This document shows, piece by piece, positions 32,264 through 40,599 of a DNA stretch of 55,653 nucleotides (its first letter is position 1; every line of letters begins with the position of its first letter). The position numbers and the translations under genes are program-made. The notes beneath the pieces were generated by a model. It saw only the letters and a list, made by a program, of their open reading frames with translations, ran no database searches and was not told the DNA's origin. This stretch comes from a virus, in the IMG/VR virus record IMGVR_UViG_3300039098_000023, positions 53,978-109,630 of that record; one strand, given 5' to 3'.

Positions 32264-33382
32264 TTATAGTTGCTCCTTACCGTCGATTGTAATTGTTACT
32301 TCATAAACTTTTTCAGTATCTAATTCGTACTCATTTCTGCTTCGGCTGTAGCTATAACTGTAACGTTGTGGGTCTACTTGTATAGAACTCGCACCTGTTT
32401 CTAGGAGTTCGTTGAAGTTAGTAACCTTGTTTCTGTTAATACTAAACGTTAGTGCTTGATATTTATCTGAGTAAGGCTGAACACAGAACCATGTATCTGT
32501 CATTGTATTAGAGTTAGCCGCAACGTACAACTTATTAGCAACCATATCCTCGTAGTTAACTTTAGTAACTGTAAACATCGTATCAGGTTTAGCTCTATTA
32601 GTTAAGAAGCAGTAATTGTAACATACCTTATTACCAAGATCACTAATAATCGTCGCTAACGAAGTCATATCAACACCCTCTTCTAGCAACTCAATTGCTT
32701 TGAAAGTACTACGAGTCATATCTAGCCGGTGATTTCTTTCTTTATATATTTTGTACGAGAACTTAACCTTAGATTTACTAGGAGTAAGGTCGAATTCACC
32801 AATATGCATAGTTACGCAATGCGAGCTTCCAATAAATACACGCTCAGATCCGTCAACCATCTTATACTTAGAACCTGCGATAAGGTCTTTAGCTTTGATA
32901 ATTGTAGAAGTCCTGTTTGCTGTGTCTATTTTATGTTTAGCGTAAAGATCTGACGTTACAGGCAACAGAACAGGAACTGTACCGCGACCCCATACGCACT
33001 CGCCTTGGATGACACCTTTAATGATATCACAATCAGCTAAGATACCTTCCATGTTACCTGAGTAAATCTCAAGAGTGAACCCGCGAGGATCTTCCACTCT
33101 CCAAACTACATTTTGTGTGGTATAACGAGTAGCGAAAGCAACAATCTTTAGACCTTTAGTAGGGACGTTCTTATAAATACCTAAATCAGCAGGTATAGTT
33201 TCAGACTCGTAAGGACTACCTTGAGGCGAAATCCGTCTAGAAGACGAAGCCCAACCCGCGCCTGTCTTCATCATATTTTTCTTAGTTGGGCTACACATAT
33301 ACGCAAGCGGAGCATCTTCAGTTGCACCTACCTTAGTAGGGTCGTGTTTGTGTGTGAATATTGCTAGTTCTTCGTAAATCAT
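32264..33382 (-). CDS. Unknown protein in RNA repair cluster
   Basis: 372 residues, family not recognised. Beta-rich throughout with no P-loop, zinc site or membrane segment. A middle segment (DLIAGSKYKMVDGSERVFIG) recalls the short strand pair of the MKAEDVV-type domains. The C-terminal 60 residues hold many Tyr and Ser (RYSYSYSRSRNEYE). Placed between the RlaP-like gene and the RNA ligase, so a role in the same process is possible, which is inference from position. Confidence 0.82.
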   Translation of the reverse strand: MIYEELAIFTHKHDPTKVGATEDAPLAYMCSPTKKNMMKTGAGWASSSRRISPQGSPYESETIPADLGIYKNVPTKGLKIVAFATRYTTQNVVWRVEDPRGFTLEIYSGNMEGILADCDIIKGVIQGECVWGRGTVPVLLPVTSDLYAKHKIDTANRTSTIIKAKDLIAGSKYKMVDGSERVFIGSSHCVTMHIGEFDLTPSKSKVKFSYKIYKERNHRLDMTRSTFKAIELLEEGVDMTSLATIISDLGNKVCYNYCFLTNRAKPDTMFTVTKVNYEDMVANKLYVAANSNTMTDTWFCVQPYSDKYQALTFSINRNKVTNFNELLETGASSIQVDPQRYSYSYSRSRNEYELDTEKVYEVTITIDGKEQL

Positions 33383-33393
33383 GTAGCCTCCTC

Positions 33394-33579
33394 TTATTTT
33401 CCGCTAAAGTACTGGTAAGCTAGGTACAATCCGTAAACTACACCTAGAAATACAGCAGCTTTTGCTGTAATAATAGCGCCTGATACGACGATTGCGAATG
33501 ATGTTTTAATTGCCCATGCTGAAATACATACAGCTAATGCTAACATAATACCTACTACGGTTTTAATTTTTGTAAACAT
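33394..33579 (-). CDS. Small membrane protein
   Basis: 61 residues, nearly all hydrophobic with two membrane spans (VVGIMLALAVCISAWAI and FAIVVSGAIITAKAAVFLGV). AGGAGCTATAA site. Sits just downstream of the RNA ligase. Function unknown. Confidence 0.75.
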   Translation of the reverse strand: MFTKIKTVVGIMLALAVCISAWAIKTSFAIVVSGAIITAKAAVFLGVVYGLYLAYQYFSGK

Positions 33580-33592
33580 TTATAGCTCCTTG

Positions 33593-34819
33593 TTAGTCTG
33601 TTACGTTCTTCGCCTCTTCCTTGTCAGCCTTTTTATCAGCCCAAATCAAGAAGTCTGGGTTAATTGCCTTCATCGAAGTTTTACCGTCCAAAGTGCGAAT
33701 AACAACCCCTTCACGCTTAGCTAAATCTCCTACTAACGACCTACCTTTAGCGTACTCTACCAGCTCATCTACTCCTTTGTCAATAGAAAACGACTCTAAG
33801 AAAGGTACGGTATTTAGTCCTAGCAACGCTGATACGTCGTTGATGTCAGACCAACCTTCGTACTGCCTAGTATCTACATTATAAACGGAGAAAATACGAT
33901 ACTGGTGCTCTTTTAGTTTATGCTTGTTGCTGTTACACTTCGGCCCAACCAGTTCTCCTTGAATAGCAAAACCTTTAGGGTATTTAGCCATTAGCAAGTC
34001 AAGAACTCGCTTAGGTAATTCAGCAGGTTTAAGCTTCATCTTATAAGCCATCTTCCAGAAGTCAGTATCTTTCTGGTTAGTACCTTCGTAGTGCGTACCT
34101 TTAAAGAACTTCTTATTTACCCAAAATACCAACTTTTCGAACCAACTCTTTTCTGGTAGCTCATCAAGTAACTCCAGATTACGAGAGCAAACCCCGAACC
34201 GAACTCCTCCGTCTACTTTTGTATCTGGAACGTAGTAACAGGTCATACTAGATCCGTCTAACTTCTCGGTTACGTACACCTCCGTTCCTTGCAGTCTTCG
34301 TATCAACGCTGGCAACTTCTGGATTCTCTGCTCATCAGTTTTAGGGATGAAACTAGGGAACGCTAACGTATAAGGATTAACAGCTATAGCTTTTCCGTTA
34401 GACGTACTAGGCAGGTTCGATTTATCTGTCTCATACTTCTCAACCTTAAGAACCTTAGTTAGGTCTGTTCCTAGCTTATAGAACTTGTAGCCAGTGCCTT
34501 GACAGATAGCTTTAGAGTCGTGTAACTCTTTATCTGTAAGCTGGTTAATCGGCATACAGTAACCTTGAGAATACACACCACGCATTTTGATAGTACGAAC
34601 TCTGCACTTACCTTTAGTATACTCAACGAACTCATCGTGTCGCTCATCAGTATGTGGTAGAAGCGAATCTACTTCAAAATATACAACCATATCGCCTACT
34701 GAGTATAAACCCTTTCGCACTATAACCTTCCACCCTTCAATTTGCGCTAACTCAATTCGGTCTGCGCCATCAATTGGGAATAACTCAGTAATCTCTTGAA
34801 TACTTGCTAAAGCTCTCAT
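33593..34819 (-). CDS. RNA ligase, Rnl5 (DRB0094) type
   Basis: 408 residues. The architecture matches the Deinococcus DRB0094 RNA ligase: an N-terminal OB-like module (MRALASIQEITELFPIDGAD...GDMVVYFEVDSLLP) followed by the adenylyltransferase domain. Motif I is VTEKLDGSS with Lys186, then a CSRN segment, motif III FAIQGELVG, motif IV REGVVIRT, and motif V near KAINPDFLIW. Rnl5-type enzymes seal 3'-OH/5'-phosphate nicks in RNA-containing duplexes. Neighbouring RlaP-like and CCA-adding enzymes point to RNA repair. Confidence 0.88.
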   Translation of the reverse strand: MRALASIQEITELFPIDGADRIELAQIEGWKVIVRKGLYSVGDMVVYFEVDSLLPHTDERHDEFVEYTKGKCRVRTIKMRGVYSQGYCMPINQLTDKELHDSKAICQGTGYKFYKLGTDLTKVLKVEKYETDKSNLPSTSNGKAIAVNPYTLAFPSFIPKTDEQRIQKLPALIRRLQGTEVYVTEKLDGSSMTCYYVPDTKVDGGVRFGVCSRNLELLDELPEKSWFEKLVFWVNKKFFKGTHYEGTNQKDTDFWKMAYKMKLKPAELPKRVLDLLMAKYPKGFAIQGELVGPKCNSNKHKLKEHQYRIFSVYNVDTRQYEGWSDINDVSALLGLNTVPFLESFSIDKGVDELVEYAKGRSLVGDLAKREGVVIRTLDGKTSMKAINPDFLIWADKKADKEEAKNVTD

Positions 34820-36081
34820 TGCACCTCCTCTAAATCTTGTTGGTATACTCCCTGACGTAACCCATCTACAGTGCCAAAGTAGATAAAACCTTCGTCATAT
34901 AGCCTAACGTCTTCTACCTCAAACTCGTCGCCTACGCTGAACTTAAACCACCCAGCTAACTTACTTTTTACACGAACTACGTCTTCGATTAGGAATGCTT
35001 GAGCTTCTCGGTCAATATCAGATGCAAGCTCTAAGTCGTCCTCGTGAACTGACTGTTTCAGTGACCCTATATAACCACTATAGTGCTTGCCAGACTTTCC
35101 CGCAAAGTATTCACTATCGTTAATGCCTATGACTTCGAATTCATCACCTAAGTCAAAGAAATGCTTTATACCATAAGGGCTACCTGAATCATTACCTACT
35201 ACACGAATGATGTCTCCTAATTTAAACTTATTTGCGCTAGGTACTGGTACAGTCTCAGTAGCTACTCGTGAATACTTTGAGAATGTTTTGAATTGATCAA
35301 GGTAGGCGCTATACGTATCCATCATAGTATCAACGCACCCACAACTGCCGTATATTTCTGGGCACAGCCCATTTCTGCTCAAACATTCAGGAACCATGTT
35401 AGTAGCTAAGTCTGGCATAACAGCCTCAACTCCTGCACGAATCGATTTCATAACCTTAACAGTTTCTTTGCTAGACTGCAAGCATAAACGCTTCTTAGCC
35501 ATGCTAATCAAAGACTCAGCATTTAGGAACATCGTATGATCGTGTGGACTCATGCGCCCTTCATCTACGGTGCCACCTCTATCGGTTCGCTGAGTACGTA
35601 CAAAGTGCTCAATGCCAATTGTGTGCCGAAGTAAGTGTGTAGATACAAACAAAGGGATACCTAGCATCTCAACTTTAAACATTACAGTACGAATTGGGCT
35701 GTGGCCACAAGCAGCAGCTTTACCGATACCTGTTTTGATCTCACAACGACTAGTAGCTGCGAATGCTTCGCGCATTACAGTCTCGCCAGTAAGCAAAGTA
35801 ACCTCTACCGTACCACCGCAAACTTCGATCTTGTTAGTAAGTTCCTCAACCATCCACGCCTCAATAGCCCAAGGACTCTCTGATGGCGTTGTTGTATCGG
35901 CGCAGTGAGCTACAATACCTCCGCGAGGTTTTGCAACGATGTCAGTTCCGTGCAAGTATTCCATATGGTGAGAGAATAGACAAGCAACACTATCGTAATC
36001 ATCACTACGCACAAACTCAGCTATATCCTCTTTAGACTTAATTCTGTAGGTCTTACCTTCTACGACATCTTCATATTTCAT
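34816..36081 (-). CDS. ThyX-like protein fused to MKAEDVV and SH3-like domains
   Basis: 421 residues from the ATG at 36081, seven bases after GAGGAG; the frame is open further up without a site. N-terminal 80 residues are an MKYEDVV-type domain. Residues 85-290 resemble flavin-dependent thymidylate synthase ThyX, but the nucleotide motif reads LLRHTIGIEHFVRTQRTDR instead of R-H-R-x7-S. The end has two tandem SH3-like repeats (GDEFEVIGIN..., GDEFEVEDVR...) each closing with a DLE. It may make dTMP or a modified pyrimidine. The altered motif leaves activity open. Confidence 0.5.
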   Translation of the reverse strand: MKYEDVVEGKTYRIKSKEDIAEFVRSDDYDSVACLFSHHMEYLHGTDIVAKPRGGIVAHCADTTTPSESPWAIEAWMVEELTNKIEVCGGTVEVTLLTGETVMREAFAATSRCEIKTGIGKAAACGHSPIRTVMFKVEMLGIPLFVSTHLLRHTIGIEHFVRTQRTDRGGTVDEGRMSPHDHTMFLNAESLISMAKKRLCLQSSKETVKVMKSIRAGVEAVMPDLATNMVPECLSRNGLCPEIYGSCGCVDTMMDTYSAYLDQFKTFSKYSRVATETVPVPSANKFKLGDIIRVVGNDSGSPYGIKHFFDLGDEFEVIGINDSEYFAGKSGKHYSGYIGSLKQSVHEDDLELASDIDREAQAFLIEDVVRVKSKLAGWFKFSVGDEFEVEDVRLYDEGFIYFGTVDGLRQGVYQQDLEEVQ

Positions 36082-36328
36082 TTGCAATCTCCTCTTCAGG
36101 TACATAAATTTCCGGTGCGTTATCATCAAGTACCATAGTCGAGCGAATGTACTTACTATAACGACACGCCCATAACTCAGTGAAGTCACCTGTAAGGATC
36201 TTGTCAGCTAATACAGCACGATTTAAGTCGTTATTCTTGCAGATGTCAATTGCTTGTACGATATACTTATACCATTTGCAACTCTTTAGTTCCTTAGGTA
36301 CTTGTGATACGAATTCGTTTAGTTGCAT
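36071..36328 (-). CDS. Unknown small protein
   Basis: 85 residues from the ATG at 36328, overlapping the upstream stop (TAATG). Helical, with Cys/Trp/Tyr in SCKWYKYIVQAIDICKNND and an acidic, proline-containing tail. Overlaps the ThyX-like start by 11 bases. No family recognised. Confidence 0.75.
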   Translation of the reverse strand: MQLNEFVSQVPKELKSCKWYKYIVQAIDICKNNDLNRAVLADKILTGDFTELWACRYSKYIRSTMVLDDNAPEIYVPEEEIANEI

Positions 36329-36522
36329 TAACATTCCTCCACAATAAGGTTAAGTTCGATACATTTAGATTCTAATAAAGCGCTAATTACGGTACGAGCG
36401 TTGCACGATTTAGGTGTTGGGCATGGATGCTTCTTTTTTGCGTGTGTAATAAGAGCCTTTAGCCTAGCCCTATCTACTGCGTAAGTACTAATGCAAATAT
36501 TCGATGCTTTTTCTTGTGTCAT
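36328..36522 (-). CDS. Unknown small basic protein
   Basis: 64 residues. A basic helix (DRARLKALITHAKKKHPCP) followed by CNARTVISALLESKC. The layout recalls a short DNA-binding helix pair, but no motif is firm. GGAGTTAATTAA site; overlaps neighbours by one and four bases. Confidence 0.72.
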   Translation of the reverse strand: MTQEKASNICISTYAVDRARLKALITHAKKKHPCPTPKSCNARTVISALLESKCIELNLIVEEC

Positions 36523-36797
36523 TTAATTAACTCCTTTATATCCTCACAGTTAGCGTTATACGCTCTAAGTATCTCACCGTGCTCTTTGTATGTGATCTTA
36601 TTATCAGACATTAGCCTCTTAGTTATCTCTGCTACATCTGTGCTTGATGCGGTCATACCTACAAGTTGTAGGTAGTACTCTCTACCTACCTCTGAGTTCT
36701 CAATATCTTTACGCAGTGACTCAGCACCTAAATATAAACCCCAGAGAGCTACAAAAAATATAAATACAGCTAATAGCTTGCCTAATATCTCTGTCAT
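36519..36797 (-). CDS. Membrane-anchored small protein
   Basis: 92 residues. Residues 4-23 are a single N-terminal membrane span (ILGKLLAVFIFFVALWGLYL), the rest a charged helical domain. It could be a signal anchor with the bulk in the periplasm. Function unknown. Confidence 0.78.
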   Translation of the reverse strand: MTEILGKLLAVFIFFVALWGLYLGAESLRKDIENSEVGREYYLQLVGMTASSTDVAEITKRLMSDNKITYKEHGEILRAYNANCEDIKELIK

Positions 36798-36798
36798 A

Positions 36799-37266
36799 CT
36801 AAACTCCTTCTTTATTGATTAGGATCATATTAGGGCAGTAAGATGTTACGTTGTAATGCCCAAAGATTTCGTAGCAAAGTCTAAGTAGTTCTAACTCAGA
36901 CACGCCAGATGCTCTATTAAGTTCTGGGTAGTCAATTATAATAACTCCGTTACTGATACTACTTAGAATAACTAACCTAGTAGCCATTTCTTCTAAACTT
37001 TTAAACTTAGCAAATTGCCCACTACAAAATACGACGTCAAAAGTCATAGCGACCATATTTGCGTAATCTAAGTGATTAGATAAATTCCACTTAATACCTA
37101 AACCGAATGAATATACTCCAGTAAACCCTAACTGCTTTAATAGGTTAGCTTGATCAGCCTCCTTAGTTGCTCCGTAATCAAGGATAGCCATGTCCTTTGT
37201 AGCAACTTTCGCAACTAACTTAGTTACTGCGTTAGCGTCATACTCGAAAAATTTTGTGTCGGTCAT
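36799..37266 (-). CDS. Methyltransferase-like fold protein, degenerate
   Basis: 155 residues laid out like a class I SAM-dependent methyltransferase: AILDYGATKEADQANLLKQL (motif I position), GVYSFGLGIKWN, FDVVFCSGQFAKF, then GVIIIDYPEL. The Gly-rich SAM loop is incomplete, so catalysis is doubtful. A 79-base piece near the 3' end (36886-36964) is repeated in the upstream gene. Function unknown. Confidence 0.6.
   Translation of the reverse strand: MTDTKFFEYDANAVTKLVAKVATKDMAILDYGATKEADQANLLKQLGFTGVYSFGLGIKWNLSNHLDYANMVAMTFDVVFCSGQFAKFKSLEEMATRLVILSSISNGVIIIDYPELNRASGVSELELLRLCYEIFGHYNVTSYCPNMILINKEGV
36886..36964 (-). repeat. 79-bp direct repeat, copy 1
   Basis: Matches 37358-37436 with one visible mismatch (cacgcc here, cacacc there), same strand, 472 bases apart. 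Encodes SISNGVIIIDYPELNRASG and neighbouring residues of the methyltransferase-like protein. Being in the middle of the full-length gene, this is likely the source copy. Confidence 0.9.
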
Positions 37267-37444
37267 AATTAATACCCTCTTCGGCGTCTTGATTGACTTC
37301 TACTTTTCTTTTCTTTAACCAACGCGCTACATTCAAACTTTCTAGCCTCAAGCGCTTTAGTTCTAACTCAGACACACCAGATGCTCTATTAAGTTCTGGG
37401 TAGTCAATTATAATAACTCCGTTACTGATACTACTTGTGCTCAT
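37238..37444 (-). CDS. Chimeric small protein made by partial duplication
   Basis: 68 residues. After four residues (MSTS) it repeats 25 residues of the neighbour at 36799-37266 (SISNGVIIIDYPELNRASGV...ELEL), then continues as an unrelated basic tail (RWLKKRKVEVNQD). AAGGAGGTAATT gives a good start. Either a gene remnant or a new short protein. The near-identical DNA says the duplication is recent. Confidence 0.6.
   Translation of the reverse strand: MSTSSISNGVIIIDYPELNRASGVSELELKRLRLESLNVARWLKKRKVEVNQDAEEGINYDRHKIFRV
37358..37436 (-). repeat. 79-bp direct repeat, copy 2
   Basis: Second copy of the block at 36886-36964, inside the chimeric gene 37238-37444. It ends five codons after the start of that gene. 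Confidence 0.9.
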
Positions 37445-37477
37445 AATTACCTCCTTAATTAGTTAAGAACCCTATAA

Positions 37478-37503
37478 GTTCCTACTAGATATCTAGTAGG
37501 AAC
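37478..37503. repeat. TAGATATCTA palindrome, 26-bp perfect
   Basis: Perfect inverted repeat whose inner 20 bases are CCTACTAGATATCTAGTAGG. Lies after the TerB stop and about 35 bases before the start at 37444. Confidence 0.9.
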
Positions 37504-37524
37504 CTAACGAATCTAAACTAGATG

Positions 37525-37989
37525 TTATAGACCGAACTTGTTAGCACGTAGACCAAGTGCTTGACATACTTCACGAGTAACAGCTTTCTCGAAATCGTCA
37601 TAGTCGCCATCGGCAGCGCCAATCATAGCCATAGTTTGCACAACAAGCTCACGAGCCTCTACGTCTTTATTAGCGATTTTAGTAATAGCTTTCATCGCCT
37701 CTGCTTTACCCATTGCACTATCCATTGTCATAACATCATCGTACAGCTCGAATGCGTCTTTAACGTCATCAGCTGAGAATTTATTTTTGAACATTGGGTG
37801 GGTCTTAGCAAGCTTCAATGCTTTTAGCTTTTCAGAAGACGAAAAATCTCCATCAGCCCAACCACAGATAACTGTACCAGCCATACACGCAGCAAATACG
37901 TCCTTATCCATGTGCTTTTCAGCTACTGCTACGAGCGACTTTGCTTGTGCCTTGAGGTTTGATAGAAACGATTTGAATGATGCGAACAT
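37525..37989 (-). CDS. terB: TerB tellurite resistance/stress protein
   Basis: 154 residues, the full TerB length. Aligns with bacterial TerB over its whole span: a short N-terminal helix, then two acidic repeats, CGWADGDFSSSEKLKAL and IGAADGDYDDFEKAVTREV, ending LGLRANKFGL like cellular TerB (...EFGL). TerB is a cytoplasmic metal-binding helical protein that links TerC-type membrane proteins to TerD proteins. Has its own promoter (38084-38112), and lies downstream of the exchanger and TerD genes. Confidence 0.92.
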   Translation of the reverse strand: MFASFKSFLSNLKAQAKSLVAVAEKHMDKDVFAACMAGTVICGWADGDFSSSEKLKALKLAKTHPMFKNKFSADDVKDAFELYDDVMTMDSAMGKAEAMKAITKIANKDVEARELVVQTMAMIGAADGDYDDFEKAVTREVCQALGLRANKFGL

Positions 37990-38083
37990 AATAGTTCTCC
38001 TTTGTTTGTTGTGAGCTTTATTGCTCAGTTTTAGTTAAGTGTTTCCAAGTACGTCTAGCGTTTATATCATTTACAGTACACCT

Positions 38084-38112
38084 ACTTTAATACAAGCGAG
38101 GTACAATGTCAA
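38084..38112 (-). promoter_or_regulatory. Sigma70-like promoter of terB
   Basis: Minus strand TTGACA (38107-38112), 17-base spacer, TAAAGT (38084-38089), about 95 bases ahead of the TerB ATG. The -35 lies right behind the exchanger stop. Confidence 0.6.
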
Positions 38113-38113
38113 G

Positions 38114-39103
38114 TTAAAAAGTGAATGCAGAATAAATTGTATAACCAGCAAACAATACGTACATACTTAGAAGGAAGTAAGCTACCGTTTTACCTAAAGT
38201 TTTTACAAATAATAGCGTAGCAATAGTAGCGGCTGATACAGTGAAAAGTGCTATCCGTAAGTCAGCTACAGGTTCTGGGTTTGGTAACGTTACTGGGCCG
38301 TGTATTGAGCAGTAAATTAATGAGCAAATACCGTAGATAGCGGCTATATCGAAAATATTAGAGCCAACAGCGTTCGAAACAGCGTCATCAGCGTTACCAG
38401 CCTTAGCATCGTTCATTGATATTAACATATCAGGTACAGATGTAGCAGCGGCAGCTAAGATAACAGCAGAAAAGAAAGGTAATATTCCCGCACTTCCAGA
38501 TATACTAACTACTGCTGTAGCCATAATGAAACACGCTACCGTTAATTCAGTGATTGATAACGCAAGCCAACCTAGTGCTTTTTTGGTTGTCATATCGCCG
38601 AAGTCGTCACCATCCTCAACAGGCTCACCTAAATTAACAGTTAAAGTAAATGTTATGTAAATAGCGTAAGCAAGCAAGAACATTAACCCATGCCAAGCCT
38701 CGATTACACCGTTATACATAAAATAAATAAGCATCGCCTCTACGGTTAGTAATGCTACACCATCCCTAATAACGACCTTCTTGTTTAAGTTGAAGTCGTA
38801 AGCACCTACAGAAAACGACACCATCAGAATACAAACAGCAGGGATGATAAGTATATTGTAAGCACCAGACCCAGCAGTAGTAGCTACACCCTCTGCCATC
38901 CCTGTTCCATCAACAGCAAACAAGAATATCAGTGTAGTAATCAGCTCAGGTGCTGAACTGCCAATTGCGTTGATTGTAGCTCCACGAACTCCTGGCCCGA
39001 GCGACCTACCGAGGTAGTTAGCGCCTAACTCGAACCTATCACAAGAGCAGTAAATCCAGTAGCAAGCGACAATAATCGCTAGCAACGGTAGTACATAATC
39101 CAT
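38114..39103 (-). CDS. Na+/Ca2+ exchanger family (CaCA) membrane protein
   Basis: 329 residues with about ten membrane segments. Both alpha repeats of the CaCA superfamily are clear: GATINAIGSSAPELITTL near residue 40 and AATSVPDMLISMNDAKAGN near 220, the latter followed by AVGSNIFDI. The acidic residues in both (Glu in S-A-P-E-L, Asp in V-P-D-M) are the ion-binding ones. Closest in size to bacterial YrbG-type exchangers. Flanked by ter genes, so it may replace TerC as the membrane partner or set calcium for the TerD proteins. A 26-bp palindrome precedes its ribosome site. Confidence 0.9.
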   Translation of the reverse strand: MDYVLPLLAIIVACYWIYCSCDRFELGANYLGRSLGPGVRGATINAIGSSAPELITTLIFLFAVDGTGMAEGVATTAGSGAYNILIIPAVCILMVSFSVGAYDFNLNKKVVIRDGVALLTVEAMLIYFMYNGVIEAWHGLMFLLAYAIYITFTLTVNLGEPVEDGDDFGDMTTKKALGWLALSITELTVACFIMATAVVSISGSAGILPFFSAVILAAAATSVPDMLISMNDAKAGNADDAVSNAVGSNIFDIAAIYGICSLIYCSIHGPVTLPNPEPVADLRIALFTVSAATIATLLFVKTLGKTVAYFLLSMYVLFAGYTIYSAFTF

Positions 39104-39121
39104 AATAAACTCCTTATTAAT

Positions 39122-39147
39122 AGTATCGTTAGATATCTAACGATACT
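39122..39147. repeat. TAGATATCTA palindrome, 26-bp perfect
   Basis: Perfect inverted repeat centred on TAGATATCTA with flanks ATCGT and ACGAT. It sits 19 bases before the exchanger ATG and touches the stop of the upstream gene. Confidence 0.9.
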
Positions 39148-39797
39148 TATCCTAGGCTTTCGTATATGTTATCCCAGTATTGAATTCCTTGCGGTGTACG
39201 ATCCCAATCGAAAGCTTCAATTAAGCTACCAGTATAATCGAAATCAATATCAGCAGTAGGAGCCTCAACCATTAAGTACGTAGCAGCGTCGGGGTCTAGT
39301 ACTTTTACTTGCGCAACTAACTTTACGTAAGCATCTTGAGCGTCAGCAAGTGAATCGTAATCACTTTTATTGTAGCGACCATTCTCTACAATTCCTTTTG
39401 TATCGATACTGTCACAAATACCACACCAGAATTCGTGTCCTTGCTCAGTGTCAGCGAATATAAACGCACCAGAAAGACCAAGAAAATATGAAGTAGTGAT
39501 GCCAATACTATCTAAGTAATCATCTTGTTCCCATCTATCTTGTGTATTGAACAGTTCAAGTAACGCAGAATACCCTACAACACTTACAGCTTTTACATCT
39601 TCAAGTAGCTTGTCTCTACGCTCAAGAGCTTCGTAATTACAGATAATAACTGACGAAGTTGGTTCCGTTGCTGAATCGCATATAGGACAATTATCATGTA
39701 CGTTATCGGTATCAGATAATACATCTAACTCTAACCCCCAAGTTTCGCCACAACATTCGTAAGTATTAAAAGCTTTACCTACCTCAATATCTTCCAT
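39147..39797 (-). CDS. Cys-containing acidic protein within ter cassette
   Basis: 216 residues, very acidic. N-terminal ECCGETWGLE and CPICDS form a zinc-binding set, with WCGICDS near residue 125. No family recognised. It lies between the exchanger and TerD-like genes in the same orientation, so it may be part of the Ter function, by position only. Confidence 0.8.
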   Translation of the reverse strand: MEDIEVGKAFNTYECCGETWGLELDVLSDTDNVHDNCPICDSATEPTSSVIICNYEALERRDKLLEDVKAVSVVGYSALLELFNTQDRWEQDDYLDSIGITTSYFLGLSGAFIFADTEQGHEFWCGICDSIDTKGIVENGRYNKSDYDSLADAQDAYVKLVAQVKVLDPDAATYLMVEAPTADIDFDYTGSLIEAFDWDRTPQGIQYWDNIYESLG

Positions 39798-39819
39798 AGT
39801 ACCTCCTTTAACGTCTTAT

Positions 39820-40590
39820 TTACGTGTATTCGTTGATGTAATCGTTAATATCTGGCTCAGTAGTACTTGTCTCGTCGATGTTGATGACACGAGGAGTAAG
39901 TCCAGTGAAGTCAATTAGCGCTGCAATCGCCCAAGATCCACGCTCAGTACTAGTAAGTGGAACCTCAATTGAGTCACTACCAGCTTGCACACGAATTACA
40001 CCATCGTAGTTACAGAACTTAGCACGATTATCACCCCAAACGTTTGCTACAATTAAAGCGTACTTGACTTTCTCAGGCTTAACGAATGTTATTAGCTCGT
40101 CCTCTTCACCTTTATTCCCACCAACTCCTTGATCTTCAGATAGCCAAGCATAAGGAACCTCTTGTCCATGCAAATCAGTTTGACCTGACAATGCGCGAGA
40201 ACTTCGTCCATGCTTCCTAAAGGACAAATGGTGTACTTTAGAGTATTTATCTGTAGGCTTAGTCGTTGTGTACTCAGTCTTATCTACAGCGTCAAGTGCA
40301 GCTAATCTAAGCTTTTCAAGTAAACCTTTACCCTCAACCTTAACTCGCTGAGATCGTACCTCAGTTGTAGGAGTTCCCTTCATTACGAAGAATCCATGTA
40401 AGTCAAGATCGACTGTTGCTCGCCAAGCTAGTTGAGCTGTAATTTGATCAGTAACAGATGCGATAGAAGCACTAGTACCTTTTTGCGCTAGAACTAACTT
40501 AGTAGCTAACTGTGGTCGCTGCTTAATATCACAAGGGACAGTATTAATGCGCCCAGTATCACTTGAGTTGAAACTTGTAAAATTATCCAA
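39820..40590 (-). CDS. TerD-like calcium-binding protein A
   Basis: 256 residues with a TerD-type domain: LAWRATVDLDLHGFF matches the W-x-x-x-D-x-DLD start; WLSEDQGVGGNKGEEDELI matches the acidic loop that in TerD binds two calcium ions; ALIVANVWG...FCNYDGVIRV matches the later strands. It has an N-terminal extension and a central basic insert (SFRKHGRSSRA) that usual TerD (about 190 residues) lacks. TTG start after GGAGGTTATT. Paralogue of the next gene. Confidence 0.8.
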   Translation of the reverse strand: MDNFTSFNSSDTGRINTVPCDIKQRPQLATKLVLAQKGTSASIASVTDQITAQLAWRATVDLDLHGFFVMKGTPTTEVRSQRVKVEGKGLLEKLRLAALDAVDKTEYTTTKPTDKYSKVHHLSFRKHGRSSRALSGQTDLHGQEVPYAWLSEDQGVGGNKGEEDELITFVKPEKVKYALIVANVWGDNRAKFCNYDGVIRVQAGSDSIEVPLTSTERGSWAIAALIDFTGLTPRVINIDETSTTEPDINDYINEYT

Positions 40591-40599
40591 AATAACCTC

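Noticed and set aside
32729-32953. Two overlapping plus-strand frames opposite the 372-residue protein.
   Set aside because: Both follow codon bias of the minus-strand gene and lack ribosome sites.
37478-37503. Rho-independent terminator at the perfect palindromes.
   Set aside because: AT-rich arms without a loop and no T-run on either strand; position is before ribosome sites.
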